Positions 17,593 to 25,431 of a stretch of 64,000 nucleotides of DNA are shown here, in pieces (within the stretch, counting starts at the first letter, position 1; every line of letters starts with the position of its first letter). This stretch comes from DATFDN01 sp035685165 (lineage in GTDB: Bacteria > Pseudomonadota > Alphaproteobacteria > Acetobacterales > Acetobacteraceae). The DNA is taken from NCBI GenBank assembly GCA_035685165.1, contig DASRBI010000010.1, positions 62,001 to 126,000 on the forward strand. Reading direction: 5' to 3'. The position numbers were made by a program, and so were the translations under genes. The notes beneath the pieces were generated by a model. That model was not told where the DNA came from. It did not search any database and saw only the letters and a list, made by a program, of their open reading frames with translations.

Positions 17593-17683
17593 TACGACCA
17601 ATCGCCGCGTTGCCGGAGGGACTGGGGGTGAAGGCCGGCCAAAGCTTGGCCGCACGCTCGGCGGAGCGCGGCATTCTATCTTT

Positions 17684-17806
17684 CCGAACGGGAATATCTT
17701 GCGGTTCGACCGCTATCCGGGCCAGTTCAATCCCCGCTGCGGGCCGCATTTGAAGCTGGAGCGGGCGCCGGAGGGGCCGCCGAACCTCCATATTCAGATT
17801 GCTTGA
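17684..17806 (+). pseudogene. possible remnant of a protein C-terminus
   Basis: The 304-bp gap 17563-17866 holds no confident gene. On the plus strand, a stretch ending at TGA 17806 reads protein-like (NGNILRFDRYPGQFNPRCG, then PNLHIQIA) with high GC3, but nothing coherent precedes it and there is no start. It recalls C-termini of polymorphic-toxin or RHS-type proteins, but this is only an impression. The opposite strand also offers a small reading frame (17727-17855); both cannot easily be real. Confidence 0.25.
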
Positions 17807-17855
17807 CCAGCTTCGGAACGTCGCCATTGATCACCTGATACCTGCCACCTGGCAC
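17727..17855 (-). CDS. possible 42-residue peptide downstream of comM
   Basis: A GTG at 17855, 11 bp after the comM stop, opens a short frame that reads GGRYQVINGDVPKLVKQSEY followed by a Pro/Ala tail. The composition is plausible for a small coupled peptide, but GC3 is low for this genome, the ribosome site is weak, and the opposite strand has a competing remnant. No family recognised. Confidence 0.25.
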   Translation of the reverse strand: MPGGRYQVINGDVPKLVKQSEYGGSAAPPAPAPASNAARSGD

Positions 17856-17866
17856 GCCCCGTCGGC

Positions 17867-19495
17867 TTAGCCTGCTCCCCCGATCCTCGGCGGCCCCATG
17901 CTCCGGCCAGGCATCCGGTGGCGGTAGGCGAGCGCCTCGGCGACATGCATCCGGCCGATGCTCTCGGCCCCGGCGAGGTCGGCAATGGTCCGCGCCACCC
18001 GCAGCACACGGGTATAGCCCCGTGGCGATAGGTGCAGCTTTTCCATCGCCTGCTCGGCGAGCGCCTGCGCCGCGGCCGAGAGCTGCATCGCCTTCGGATC
18101 GGCCTCGGCATTGCTCTGCGGTCCGTCCTCGCCATAGCGGGCACGCTGGATCGCGCGCGCCGCAGCCACGCGCGCGGCGACGACGGGGGAGGGCTCGCCC
18201 GGCGGCGCGCGGGAGAGCTCCGTCGCCGAGACGGGACTTACCTCGATCGTCAGATCGATGCGGTCTAGGATCGGCCCGCTGATGCGGCTCTGATAATCCT
18301 CCCCGCAACGCGGTGCCCGGCCGCATTCCTGCGCGGCATCGCCGAGATGTCCGCACCGGCACGGGTTCATCGCCGCGATCAGCTGAAAACGCGCGGGGTA
18401 GGTGATGTGCGCCGCCGCGCGCGAGACCGTGGTCCGCCCGGATTCCATCGGCTGGCGGAGCGCTTCCAACGCCTGCTTCGGAAATTCCGGCAACTCGTCC
18501 AGGAACAGGACGCCGCGATGTGCGAGGCTCACCTCGCCCGGCTTGGCGCGCTGTCCGCCGCCGGTCAGCGCCGCCTGGGAGGCGGAATGATGCGGCTCGC
18601 GGAAGGGCGGGCGCTTCAGCAGCCGCCCGTCGTCGAGCAACCCAGCAATGGAATGGACCGTGCTTACTTCCAGCGCCTCGCGGGGGGATAGATCGGGCAG
18701 CAACCCGGGCAACCGCGCGGCGAGCATGGACTTCCCCGCACCAGGTGGCCCGACAAGCAGCAGGTTGTGCCCGCCTGCGGCGGCGATCTCGAGCGCCCGC
18801 TTGGCGGTCTCCATGCCTTTCACGTCGCTCAGGTCGCCGGCGCGCGGCGCCTCGGCTAAGCCGGCCGGCTCCGGTGGGCTCAGCACCTGATCGCCGCGGA
18901 AATGGTTGATCAGGGAAAGAAGGTCGGGCGCGGCCAGCACCTCGATACTGCCGGCCCAGGCAGCCTCGCCCCCCTGGGACGCGGCGCAGATGAGCCCTAG
19001 CTCCTCCTGCGCCGCGCCGATCGCTGCGGGCAGCACGCCCGCAACTGGGTGCAGCGTGCCGTCCAGGTGCAGCTCGCCGAGCGCCGCGTAGCCCGCAATC
19101 TCCTCGCGCGGCAGCACCTCCATCGCGGCCAGCACCCCGAGCGCGATCGGCAGGTCGTAATGACTGCCTTCCTTCAAGAGATCGGCCGGCGCCAGGTTGA
19201 TCAGCACCCGTTTTGGCGGCAACGACAGACCCATCGCCGCCATCGCCGCGCGCACGCGGTCGCGCGCCTCGCCCACCGCCTTGTCAGGCAAGCCGACGAC
19301 CAGGAACGCGGGGACGCCGCCCGAAATCTGCACCTGCACCTCGACGCGCACGGGCTCGATGCCCGCGAAGGCATAGGTGCGGACACGCGCGATCGCGGCG
19401 GCTTGCGAAATGGCGTTCAGGTGGCGGCTCCGGCGTTCGGGAGCCGGGAGACTACGCGCGCGAAGGTTGACAACTTGACAACGCCGAGCTGGCAA
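17867..19495 (-). CDS. comM: YifB/ComM-family Mg-chelatase-like AAA+ ATPase
   Basis: The protein has an N-terminal Lon-like/ChlI domain (VQVQISGGVPAFLVVGLPDKAV), an AAA+ core with Walker A GPPGAGKS and Walker B GVLFLDELPEF, and the C-terminal Cys-containing NPCRCGHLGD / CGRAPRCG region. ComM is a helicase that extends branch migration during transformation. Start is uncertain: no ATG or GTG precedes the domain. TTG at 19495 gives 542 residues, CTG at 19420 gives 517 (family ~500-510). It is last in the order ctpA, polysaccharide deacetylase, rppH, comM. Confidence 0.93.
   Translation of the reverse strand: MPARRCQVVNLRARSLPAPERRSRHLNAISQAAAIARVRTYAFAGIEPVRVEVQVQISGGVPAFLVVGLPDKAVGEARDRVRAAMAAMGLSLPPKRVLINLAPADLLKEGSHYDLPIALGVLAAMEVLPREEIAGYAALGELHLDGTLHPVAGVLPAAIGAAQEELGLICAASQGGEAAWAGSIEVLAAPDLLSLINHFRGDQVLSPPEPAGLAEAPRAGDLSDVKGMETAKRALEIAAAGGHNLLLVGPPGAGKSMLAARLPGLLPDLSPREALEVSTVHSIAGLLDDGRLLKRPPFREPHHSASQAALTGGGQRAKPGEVSLAHRGVLFLDELPEFPKQALEALRQPMESGRTTVSRAAAHITYPARFQLIAAMNPCRCGHLGDAAQECGRAPRCGEDYQSRISGPILDRIDLTIEVSPVSATELSRAPPGEPSPVVAARVAAARAIQRARYGEDGPQSNAEADPKAMQLSAAAQALAEQAMEKLHLSPRGYTRVLRVARTIADLAGAESIGRMHVAEALAYRHRMPGRSMGPPRIGGAG
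19467..19482. repeat. tandem duplication of an 8-mer in the comM leader
   Basis: TTGACAAC occurs twice head-to-tail at 19467-19482, between the rppH stop and the conserved part of comM. It may be a small slippage duplication that disturbed the comM start, or a regulatory site. Confidence 0.45.
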
Positions 19496-19503
19496 ACCTG
19501 CGA

Positions 19504-19998
19504 TCAGGGGCGGGCGAAGCGGGCGAAGTCGCGCGCCAATCGTTCGTAGATCGGCCGCTTGAAGGGCACCGCGAGCGCCGGCAGCTCGTGGAGCTCCGCC
19601 CAGCGCCAGGCGTCGAACTCGGGGTGCGGATCGAGATCGAGGCGGATGTCCGCATCCGAGCCGGTGAAGCGCAGCGCGAACCAACGCTGGCGCTGCCCGC
19701 GCCAGCGTTGGGCGATCGGCGCGCGCAAGCCGGGCGGGAAATCGTAGGTCAGCCAGTCCGGGTGCTCGGCGAGGATCGTCATCAGATCGGTGCCAATCTC
19801 CTCGTGCATTTCGCGGAGCACGGCGGTAGCGGGGTCTTCGTCGGGATCGATGCCGCCCTGCGGCAACTGCCAGCCGCCCCGCGCGCCTTCCACGGCGTTC
19901 GGCAGGTCCGCGCGCCGCGCGACGAACACGAGCCCCGCCGGGTTGAACAGGACGCCCCCCACGTTCGGGCGGTAGAGCCGCAGGTCGGCGCGGCTCAT
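19504..19998 (-). CDS. rppH: RNA pyrophosphohydrolase
   Basis: This 164-residue Nudix enzyme removes pyrophosphate from 5' ends of mRNA and starts decay; in this lineage it may also cleave diadenosine polyphosphates. It opens with RLYRPNVGGVLFN; the Nudix box starts at GGIDPDEDP and includes REMHEEIG. WLTYDFPP and QRQRWFALRF are the conserved RppH/IalA stretches. It overlaps the polysaccharide deacetylase stop by 4 bp (coupled). Start at ATG 19998 fits the family. Confidence 0.95.
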   Translation of the reverse strand: MSRADLRLYRPNVGGVLFNPAGLVFVARRADLPNAVEGARGGWQLPQGGIDPDEDPATAVLREMHEEIGTDLMTILAEHPDWLTYDFPPGLRAPIAQRWRGQRQRWFALRFTGSDADIRLDLDPHPEFDAWRWAELHELPALAVPFKRPIYERLARDFARFARP

Positions 19999-20999
19999 CT
20001 TGGCGCGGCGTCCGGGGCGGCGACCAGCGCGCTGACCGGCGTGAGCGCCGCCTGCCGCGCCGAGAGCGTCTTCGCCCAGGCCATGATTTGCGCCAGCGTC
20101 GTCGACCGGATCACGCCGACCGCCCCGAGTGCCGTGCCCTGCCGTCGCGCCAGCGCGAGGAGCTGGTCCAGCGCGGCATCAACGGCCGCGGGACCGTCGT
20201 CGGCGTAGATCAGCAGGTCGATCTTCCGTGCCCACAGACCGCCATGGCCGGGCGTCTCGGGTTGCGCGCCGGCATAGGCAAGCCCGCGCCGGGCGAGCAC
20301 GTCGAGGATCGGCGTCACCGCCTCCGGGTCGGAGGTGAAGCGGCGGCCGCGCAGATCACCCGCCAGCAGGTCGGTGAGACCGACATAGCCCTCAGCCCGC
20401 GACAGCACCCAGTTCAGGCGGGAGAGATTCTCCTCGGTTGGCAGCGAAATCAGCAGAGCATGGTCCCCCGCATCGTCGAGCCCGCCGCCGTCTGGCTCCA
20501 TCGGCAACGAAACCAGGAATTCATGGCCGCTCCGCCGGATCGCCTCCAGCAGCGCCGGACTCAGGGCGCCATAGGGCGAGAGTGCCAACGTCGCTCCGTC
20601 TGGCAAGTCGCGCACCGCCGCTTGGCTTTCCGCCGCGTTCAAGCCGATGCCGGCGACAATCAGGCCGATCCGCGCGATCCCGGGCGCGGCGGGAGGGCCG
20701 TGCGCCGCATACACGGCGCGCGGGGCCCGGCCATCGTCGGCGATCCGCGGCAGCATCCGCCCGGGCTCGGCCGGATCCGGTTCGAGGAGCGCCGGATCAG
20801 GGGGGGCGATTGCGGCCGTGCGGCGGAGCGCCGGTGCTTCCGGGGCTACGGCCGGCAGGGATACAGGCGGTGGCCCCATCCACTGCAGCAGGCCCGCGCC
20901 GAGCACCGACGCTCCGGCGATCCCGCACCAGAACCAGCCGAGCGCGCGCCAGCCGCCGCAGCGGCCCGCGCGCCCGAGCTCGCTCGAGCGGCCGCTCAT
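19995..20999 (-). CDS. divergent polysaccharide deacetylase family protein
   Basis: The 334-residue product has an N-terminal membrane anchor (ALGWFWCGIAGASVLGAGLL) after a short basic segment, a Pro/Ala linker, and a deacetylase-like barrel beginning at ARIGLIVAGIGLN and continuing with SLPMEPDG. These YibQ-type proteins sit next to ctpA-like proteases and envC in many proteobacteria and are thought to act in the cell envelope. It lies 6 bp from the ctpA stop and overlaps rppH by 4 bp. Confidence 0.85.
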   Translation of the reverse strand: MSGRSSELGRAGRCGGWRALGWFWCGIAGASVLGAGLLQWMGPPPVSLPAVAPEAPALRRTAAIAPPDPALLEPDPAEPGRMLPRIADDGRAPRAVYAAHGPPAAPGIARIGLIVAGIGLNAAESQAAVRDLPDGATLALSPYGALSPALLEAIRRSGHEFLVSLPMEPDGGGLDDAGDHALLISLPTEENLSRLNWVLSRAEGYVGLTDLLAGDLRGRRFTSDPEAVTPILDVLARRGLAYAGAQPETPGHGGLWARKIDLLIYADDGPAAVDAALDQLLALARRQGTALGAVGVIRSTTLAQIMAWAKTLSARQAALTPVSALVAAPDAAPR

Positions 21000-21005
21000 C
21001 AGAGC

Positions 21006-22424
21006 TCAGTTCTGCGTGTTGAGCGCCGCCCGCCGCTGCTCCGCCATCGCGCCCACCAGGGTCAGAGCCTCCTGGAGCTGGAAATCCGTCTGGTCGGGCT
21101 TCGCCGGGTCGAATTTCGGGAAGTTGGCCGGCGGCTTCTCCGGCAGGGAGGCGGCGATCGGCGGCAGATCGGTGCGTGGCGGCGGCTTGGCGTCGGTGCC
21201 GAACTCGTTGGCGATGGTGTTGTTGAGGTTCGACTCGTGGTCGGGCCCGAACTGCTCCACCGGATCGCGCGACTCCTCCACCTTCACGTCGGGGGTGATG
21301 CCGAGGCCCTGGATCGAGCGCCCGGACGGTGTGTAGTAACGCGCCGTGGTGAGCCGCATGGCGCCGCCGCCCGGCAGCGGGATCACCGTCTGCACCGACC
21401 CCTTGCCAAAGCTACGGGTGCCGAGCAGCACCGCCCGTTGATGATCCTGCAAGGCCCCCGCGACGATCTCACTCGAGGAGGCGGAGCCGTTGTTGATCAG
21501 CACCACCATCGGCAAGCCGCCGGTGATGTCGGTCCCCTTGGCGTCCCAGCGCTGGTTGTCGGACGGGTGCCGCGCACGGGTGGAGACGATCTCGCCCTGC
21601 GGGATGAAGTCGCTCGCCACGGCCACCGCCTGATCGAGCAGCCCGCCCGGATCATTGCGGAGGTCGAAAACGATGCCCCGCAGATGGCCGCCCGATTGTT
21701 CCTTGAGGTCGGCGACCGCCTTTCGGATCGCCGGGTCGGCGTCCTCGGTGAACTGGGACAGGCGCAGATAGCCGATGTCGTTCGGCTCTAGCCGCGACTT
21801 CACGACATGGATTTGGATGATCTCGCGGGTCATCGAGACCACCACGGGCTGGTCAACCCCGGCTCGCTTGAGCGTCAGGGTGATCTGGGTGTTGGGAGCG
21901 CCGCGCATCTTGTCGACGGCATCCGAGAGGGTCAGCCCCTCGACCGATTTGCCGTCGATCTGGGTGATGAGGTCGCCCGCCTTGATGCCGGCACGGGCGG
22001 CCGGGGTGTCGTCGATCGGGCTGATCACCTTGATGAGCCCGTCCTTGTCGGCCGATACCTCCAGCCCGAGCCCGCCGAACTGGCCGCGCGTCTGCACCTC
22101 CATGTCACGGAACTGGCGGGCGTTCATGTAGGACGAGTGCGGGTCGAGCCCGGTCAGCATCCCGTTCAGGGCGTTCTCCACCAGCTCCTTGTCCGTAACC
22201 TTGTCCACATAGTCGGCCCGCACCCGCTCGAACACGTCGCCGAACAGGGTCAGCCAGCGGTAGGTGTCGACGTTGGAGGTGTCCTCGGCATGGGCCCTGG
22301 CGATGCCGAGCGCCGCGCCGGCGTGCCGGGCAAGGTGCGCCGCCGGGCCAGCGACGGCGATCCCGCCGATGAACGCGACACCGATGAGCAGCGAGTTCCG
22401 CAGACGAGGAGGGCGAGAATCCAT
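21006..22424 (-). CDS. ctpA: S41-family carboxy-terminal processing protease
   Basis: The 472-residue product has a signal/anchor segment (residues 10-30), a PDZ domain (starting near GGLGLEVSADKDGLIKV) and a tail-specific protease domain. The catalytic Ser is in NNGSASSSEI and Lys in RSFGKGSVQT, so it should be active in the periplasm. The ATG at 22424 was preferred because it begins the signal peptide. It leads the group ctpA, polysaccharide deacetylase, rppH, comM. The envC gene that often precedes ctpA is missing; instead the unknown 532-residue gene is divergent from it. Confidence 0.94.
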   Translation of the reverse strand: MDSRPPRLRNSLLIGVAFIGGIAVAGPAAHLARHAGAALGIARAHAEDTSNVDTYRWLTLFGDVFERVRADYVDKVTDKELVENALNGMLTGLDPHSSYMNARQFRDMEVQTRGQFGGLGLEVSADKDGLIKVISPIDDTPAARAGIKAGDLITQIDGKSVEGLTLSDAVDKMRGAPNTQITLTLKRAGVDQPVVVSMTREIIQIHVVKSRLEPNDIGYLRLSQFTEDADPAIRKAVADLKEQSGGHLRGIVFDLRNDPGGLLDQAVAVASDFIPQGEIVSTRARHPSDNQRWDAKGTDITGGLPMVVLINNGSASSSEIVAGALQDHQRAVLLGTRSFGKGSVQTVIPLPGGGAMRLTTARYYTPSGRSIQGLGITPDVKVEESRDPVEQFGPDHESNLNNTIANEFGTDAKPPPRTDLPPIAASLPEKPPANFPKFDPAKPDQTDFQLQEALTLVGAMAEQRRAALNTQN

Positions 22425-22685
22425 TCGGCAGTCCTTCCGCGCGCTATCACCCGGCCTGCGAGTAACGGCGCCTAAGCGCGTGATGCGACACGTCAAGTAT
22501 CCGTGATTCACCGTCGCTCCGTCCAGCCGGAAATTCTTAATGCTTGCTCAGCCGCGTTACGGGCAAGTCAAACATTCCCTGCGTTACCCGAATAGCTGCG
22601 CACGCCTGTCGGCGGCGTCATATTGTCGCGGACCTGGTGCTTGCCTAGGATCGAGACGAGAACGACGAGCGGGAGGGGAACAGCC

Positions 22686-24284
22686 ATGTCGCAGGCGGTG
22701 AGAGCGCGTCAGGTCCCGGAGGCCCGCCTTTATGGCCGCCTGGAGGACCGTATCCTGGCCCGCGACCAGCGGGGAGCGAGCGACGCGTTTTACGAACTGC
22801 TGCGCGCCGGCCGCCCGCTCGCCGAGATCATGGCGGAAGCGGTTCGGATTCATGCCCCTTACACGCATGTGCCGTATCACGAGCGGATCGACGACGGGTA
22901 TCCGAATTTCGTCAACAACGACCATTGCCTTCTTTCGGCCCGCGCCGGCATTCGGCTCAGCCAGGCTCTGCCCGCATCGATGGCCGGGCTGCCGATGGCG
23001 CAGACGATCTGGTACATCCCGACCGGGCTCGACATCTGGAACCAGAAGATCGGCCGGGCTCCCGGTCACTACACGCGCGGCTTCAAGGGCGAGATCACCA
23101 ACCCTCCGAAGCCGGTTGTCTACTGGCCGGACCAGGAGCCGGAACGCCTTGAGGGCTCGCTGCGCGAGCGGCTGGGCCACTGGCTTACGCTGGTTCACCG
23201 CGGGCAGGTGCTAGAGGCCTACCGGGTCTTTCTCGGGCTGATGGAAGAGAAGCCGCATCGGCGGGAGGTGCTGGCCGAGCTGGTCTTCGCCGGGCTGATC
23301 GACGTGCAGGACCGCGCCTATCTCAATCGCTCCTACACCACGGGTCACAAGGCCTACCGCGCGCGCTCCACGGTGGAGATCGGCGATGCGATCGGGTGGG
23401 ACAACGCGCATCACGTGCTTTACGCCGGCGCACTCGACATCGCGGTCGGGCCGCGCTGGTACTCGACGTACGAGATGGCCTGCAACGCGATCAAGGTGAT
23501 GGTCGACGGCGAGGAGCTGCACGCGGTTCCCTATGGCGGCGCCAGCGCGCACGAAACCGCGCTACTTGCCAATACCGCGCCGCTCGACCAGACCGAGGCG
23601 GCGGAACTCACCGAAGCCATCATCCGCGCGCCCGAGCCAGCCTATCTTGAGGTGCTGTCGCGACTGCTGCTCGCCGGGAAAAGCCCACGGCGGATCCTTG
23701 ACACGATCCAGACCGCGGCGGCGCAGGTGGTGATCGAGACGCAGATCCCGACAAACTTCTCGCTGCCGCAGCACTGCTACGAATATTGCAGTACGCTCGG
23801 GTGGTTCTACGACAATTTCGACCATCCGCTGCGGCTAAAGCTGCTGTTTGTCGCCGCCTCCTTCCTCAACCGAGCCGCGTGGCACCAGAAGCTGACCGGC
23901 GATCTCAACCCGGTCAACGTGCGCGCGCCCGCTGGGGCCGAAAGCATGAGCGCAGGCCACGTACTCGACCGGGTAGAAGCGGCCGTGACATCGCTGAGCG
24001 GGCCAGAAAGTCTCGCCTGGACCCAGGCCTGGCTCGACAATTTCACCGACCGCGCGCCGCTCATCGAGCGGCTGGCGATCGCCGCCGCGCGGCTCGGCAA
24101 CGACCCTCACAACCAGGAAATTGCCCAGTGCATGCTGGACGATTTCGGCCGCAACCGCTCGAGCGACCGCGACCGCCTGATCCTGGCCGCCGCCCAGCAC
24201 ACGGCGGTGCACCGCAAATACGGCGATCCGCTGGAGGCGAGCCGGCGTTTCGGCGAGGCGATGGGCGTCGCCGGGCTGCACTGA
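22686..24284 (+). CDS. 532-residue protein of unknown function with conserved-looking His clusters
   Basis: I do not recognise a named family. It has a good ribosome site (GGGAGGGG) before ATG 22686 and no signal peptide or membrane segment, so it is probably a soluble, mostly helical protein. His/aromatic clusters look like catalytic or metal/heme ligands: RIHAPYTHVPYHER, VNNDHCLLSAR, WDNAHHVLYAGALDIAVGPR, SAHETALL, LPQHCYEYCSTLGWFYDNFDH and AAWHQKL. Composition matches the genome. It stands alone, divergent from ctpA and followed by the relic of a BNR-type gene. Codon use and length speak for a real, functional gene. Confidence 0.85.
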   Translation: MSQAVRARQVPEARLYGRLEDRILARDQRGASDAFYELLRAGRPLAEIMAEAVRIHAPYTHVPYHERIDDGYPNFVNNDHCLLSARAGIRLSQALPASMAGLPMAQTIWYIPTGLDIWNQKIGRAPGHYTRGFKGEITNPPKPVVYWPDQEPERLEGSLRERLGHWLTLVHRGQVLEAYRVFLGLMEEKPHRREVLAELVFAGLIDVQDRAYLNRSYTTGHKAYRARSTVEIGDAIGWDNAHHVLYAGALDIAVGPRWYSTYEMACNAIKVMVDGEELHAVPYGGASAHETALLANTAPLDQTEAAELTEAIIRAPEPAYLEVLSRLLLAGKSPRRILDTIQTAAAQVVIETQIPTNFSLPQHCYEYCSTLGWFYDNFDHPLRLKLLFVAASFLNRAAWHQKLTGDLNPVNVRAPAGAESMSAGHVLDRVEAAVTSLSGPESLAWTQAWLDNFTDRAPLIERLAIAAARLGNDPHNQEIAQCMLDDFGRNRSSDRDRLILAAAQHTAVHRKYGDPLEASRRFGEAMGVAGLH

Positions 24285-24297
24285 CCTGAGGATCGGC

Positions 24298-24525
24298 ATG
24301 GCGGTGGCCTCGTCGGTCGGCCAGACATGGACGCTGGGGGGACGGCCTGCCGTAGCGCCACGCCTACGATATCGCTTGGCGCCACGCGCTCGACATGGAC
24401 GAAACGGGCGCAGCCCTGGCCGTCGGCTCGACCAGCGGCGGGCTATGGATTTCCGAGGACGGCGGCGCGTCGTGGACGGCGGCCCCCTGCCGCCGGCCGC
24501 CGTGGCGCGCTCCGCGGGAGGGTAG
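24298..24525 (+). pseudogene. decayed C-terminus of a BNR/sialidase-like beta-propeller gene
   Basis: Three short stretches in two frames spell the end of a WD40/YVTN/BNR-repeat protein. One frame gives SVGQTWTLGG and, at the end, LPPAAVARSAGG before a stop at 24525. The other frame gives AYDIAWRHALDMDETG, then LAVGSTSGGLWISEDGGASW, directly after an in-frame TAG. The SEDGGxSW box is the BNR hallmark. The break needs at least two frameshifts, so the gene is dead. No 5' portion is left, as the region begins right after the unknown gene's stop. Confidence 0.55.
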
Positions 24526-24535
24526 GAAACCCCGC

Positions 24536-24925
24536 TCAGCTCTTCTCGGCGCGGACCAGCATCGGCCCGAGCTTCCGGCCGCCGAAGATGTGCACATGCA
24601 GGTGCGGCACTTCCTGGTGGCTGTCCGGCCCCATGTTGGCAAGCAGGCGGTAGCCCGGCTCTTCCAGCCCGAGCTGGCGCGCCACCTTGCCCACCGCGCG
24701 CACGAAGCCGGCGATCTCGGCCTCGCTCGCCCCGGCGCTGAAATCGGCCCAGGAGCACCATTTGCCGCGCGGGATCACCAGCACATGCACCGGCGCCTGC
24801 GGGTTGATGTCGTGGAAGGCGATCGCCCACTCGTCCTCATAGACCCGCCGCGACGGGATCTCGCCGCGCAGGATGCGGGCGAAGACGTTGTTGTCGTCGT
24901 ACGGGGGCTGGCCCATCACCGGCAT
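24536..24925 (-). CDS. hinT: HIT-family nucleotide hydrolase (HinT-like)
   Basis: The 129-residue product opens NNVFARILRGEIPS, and the histidine triad is in HLHVHIFGG near the C-terminus, as in purine-nucleoside phosphoramidases. The ATG at 24925 gives the family length; a start at 24967 would overlap hisE. hinT as last gene of the his operon after hisE is a recurrent arrangement in Rhodospirillales. Gap to hisE 13 bp. Confidence 0.94.
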   Translation of the reverse strand: MPVMGQPPYDDNNVFARILRGEIPSRRVYEDEWAIAFHDINPQAPVHVLVIPRGKWCSWADFSAGASEAEIAGFVRAVGKVARQLGLEEPGYRLLANMGPDSHQEVPHLHVHIFGGRKLGPMLVRAEKS

Positions 24926-24938
24926 GGCGCGCTCCTGG

Positions 24939-25430
24939 CTAGGGGATCTTGGTCGTCTGTAGCCCATGGACGACGGGTAGCTTGCGCGCGCGGTTCGCCT
25001 TCTCGGCGATGCCGCTGATGCCTTCGCGCCGCTTCAGCTCCGCCCATACCTGCTCCGCGTGCACGCCGCTCGCCACCCAGAGGACGATCAGGTGATAGAG
25101 GACGTCGGCGCTCTCCGCCACCAGCGCCTCACGGTTGCCGGATACCGCCTCGATCAGGCACTCCACCGCTTCCTCGCCGAATTTTTGCGCGACCTTGGCG
25201 ATGCCGCGCGACATCAGCCGCGCCGAGTGGCTGACCTCGGGATCGACGGTGCGGCGGTCCAACACCACGGCGAACAACCGGTCGAGCACGGCCGAGGCGG
25301 GCCCGATCGCAAGCGGTGGCAGCAGTTCGGTGACGGACGCGGCGCGATCCGGCTTAACCTTGAGCACCCGCTTCTTTTTGGTTTTCGGTGGCGGTTGTTT
25401 CTTGGGTTTTCGCTTGACCGACTTCGCCAT
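24939..25430 (-). CDS. hisE: phosphoribosyl-ATP diphosphatase with basic N-terminal extension
   Basis: Second step of histidine synthesis: hydrolysis of phosphoribosyl-ATP to phosphoribosyl-AMP. The MazG-like domain shows KFGEEAVECLIEAVSGN and ESADVLYHLIVLW. The product has 163 residues against ~105 for typical HisE. The extra ~50 N-terminal residues are rich in Lys and Pro (KRKPKKQPPPKTKKKR), like a nucleic-acid-binding or disordered tail. ATG 25430 lies 1 base after the hisF stop. hisI and hisG are not in this operon. Confidence 0.93.
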   Translation of the reverse strand: MAKSVKRKPKKQPPPKTKKKRVLKVKPDRAASVTELLPPLAIGPASAVLDRLFAVVLDRRTVDPEVSHSARLMSRGIAKVAQKFGEEAVECLIEAVSGNREALVAESADVLYHLIVLWVASGVHAEQVWAELKRREGISGIAEKANRARKLPVVHGLQTTKIP

Positions 25431-25431
25431 A

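Noticed and set aside
17727..18362. Long minus-strand frame overlapping the 3' end of comM in another frame
   Set aside because: Its first two thirds are the shadow of comM codons in a GC-rich genome; only the last 42 residues beyond comM could be considered and are listed at low confidence.
22425..22685. Hidden small gene in the 261-bp gap between ctpA and the unknown gene
   Set aside because: No frame with a start, ribosome site and protein-like composition; treated as a divergent promoter region.
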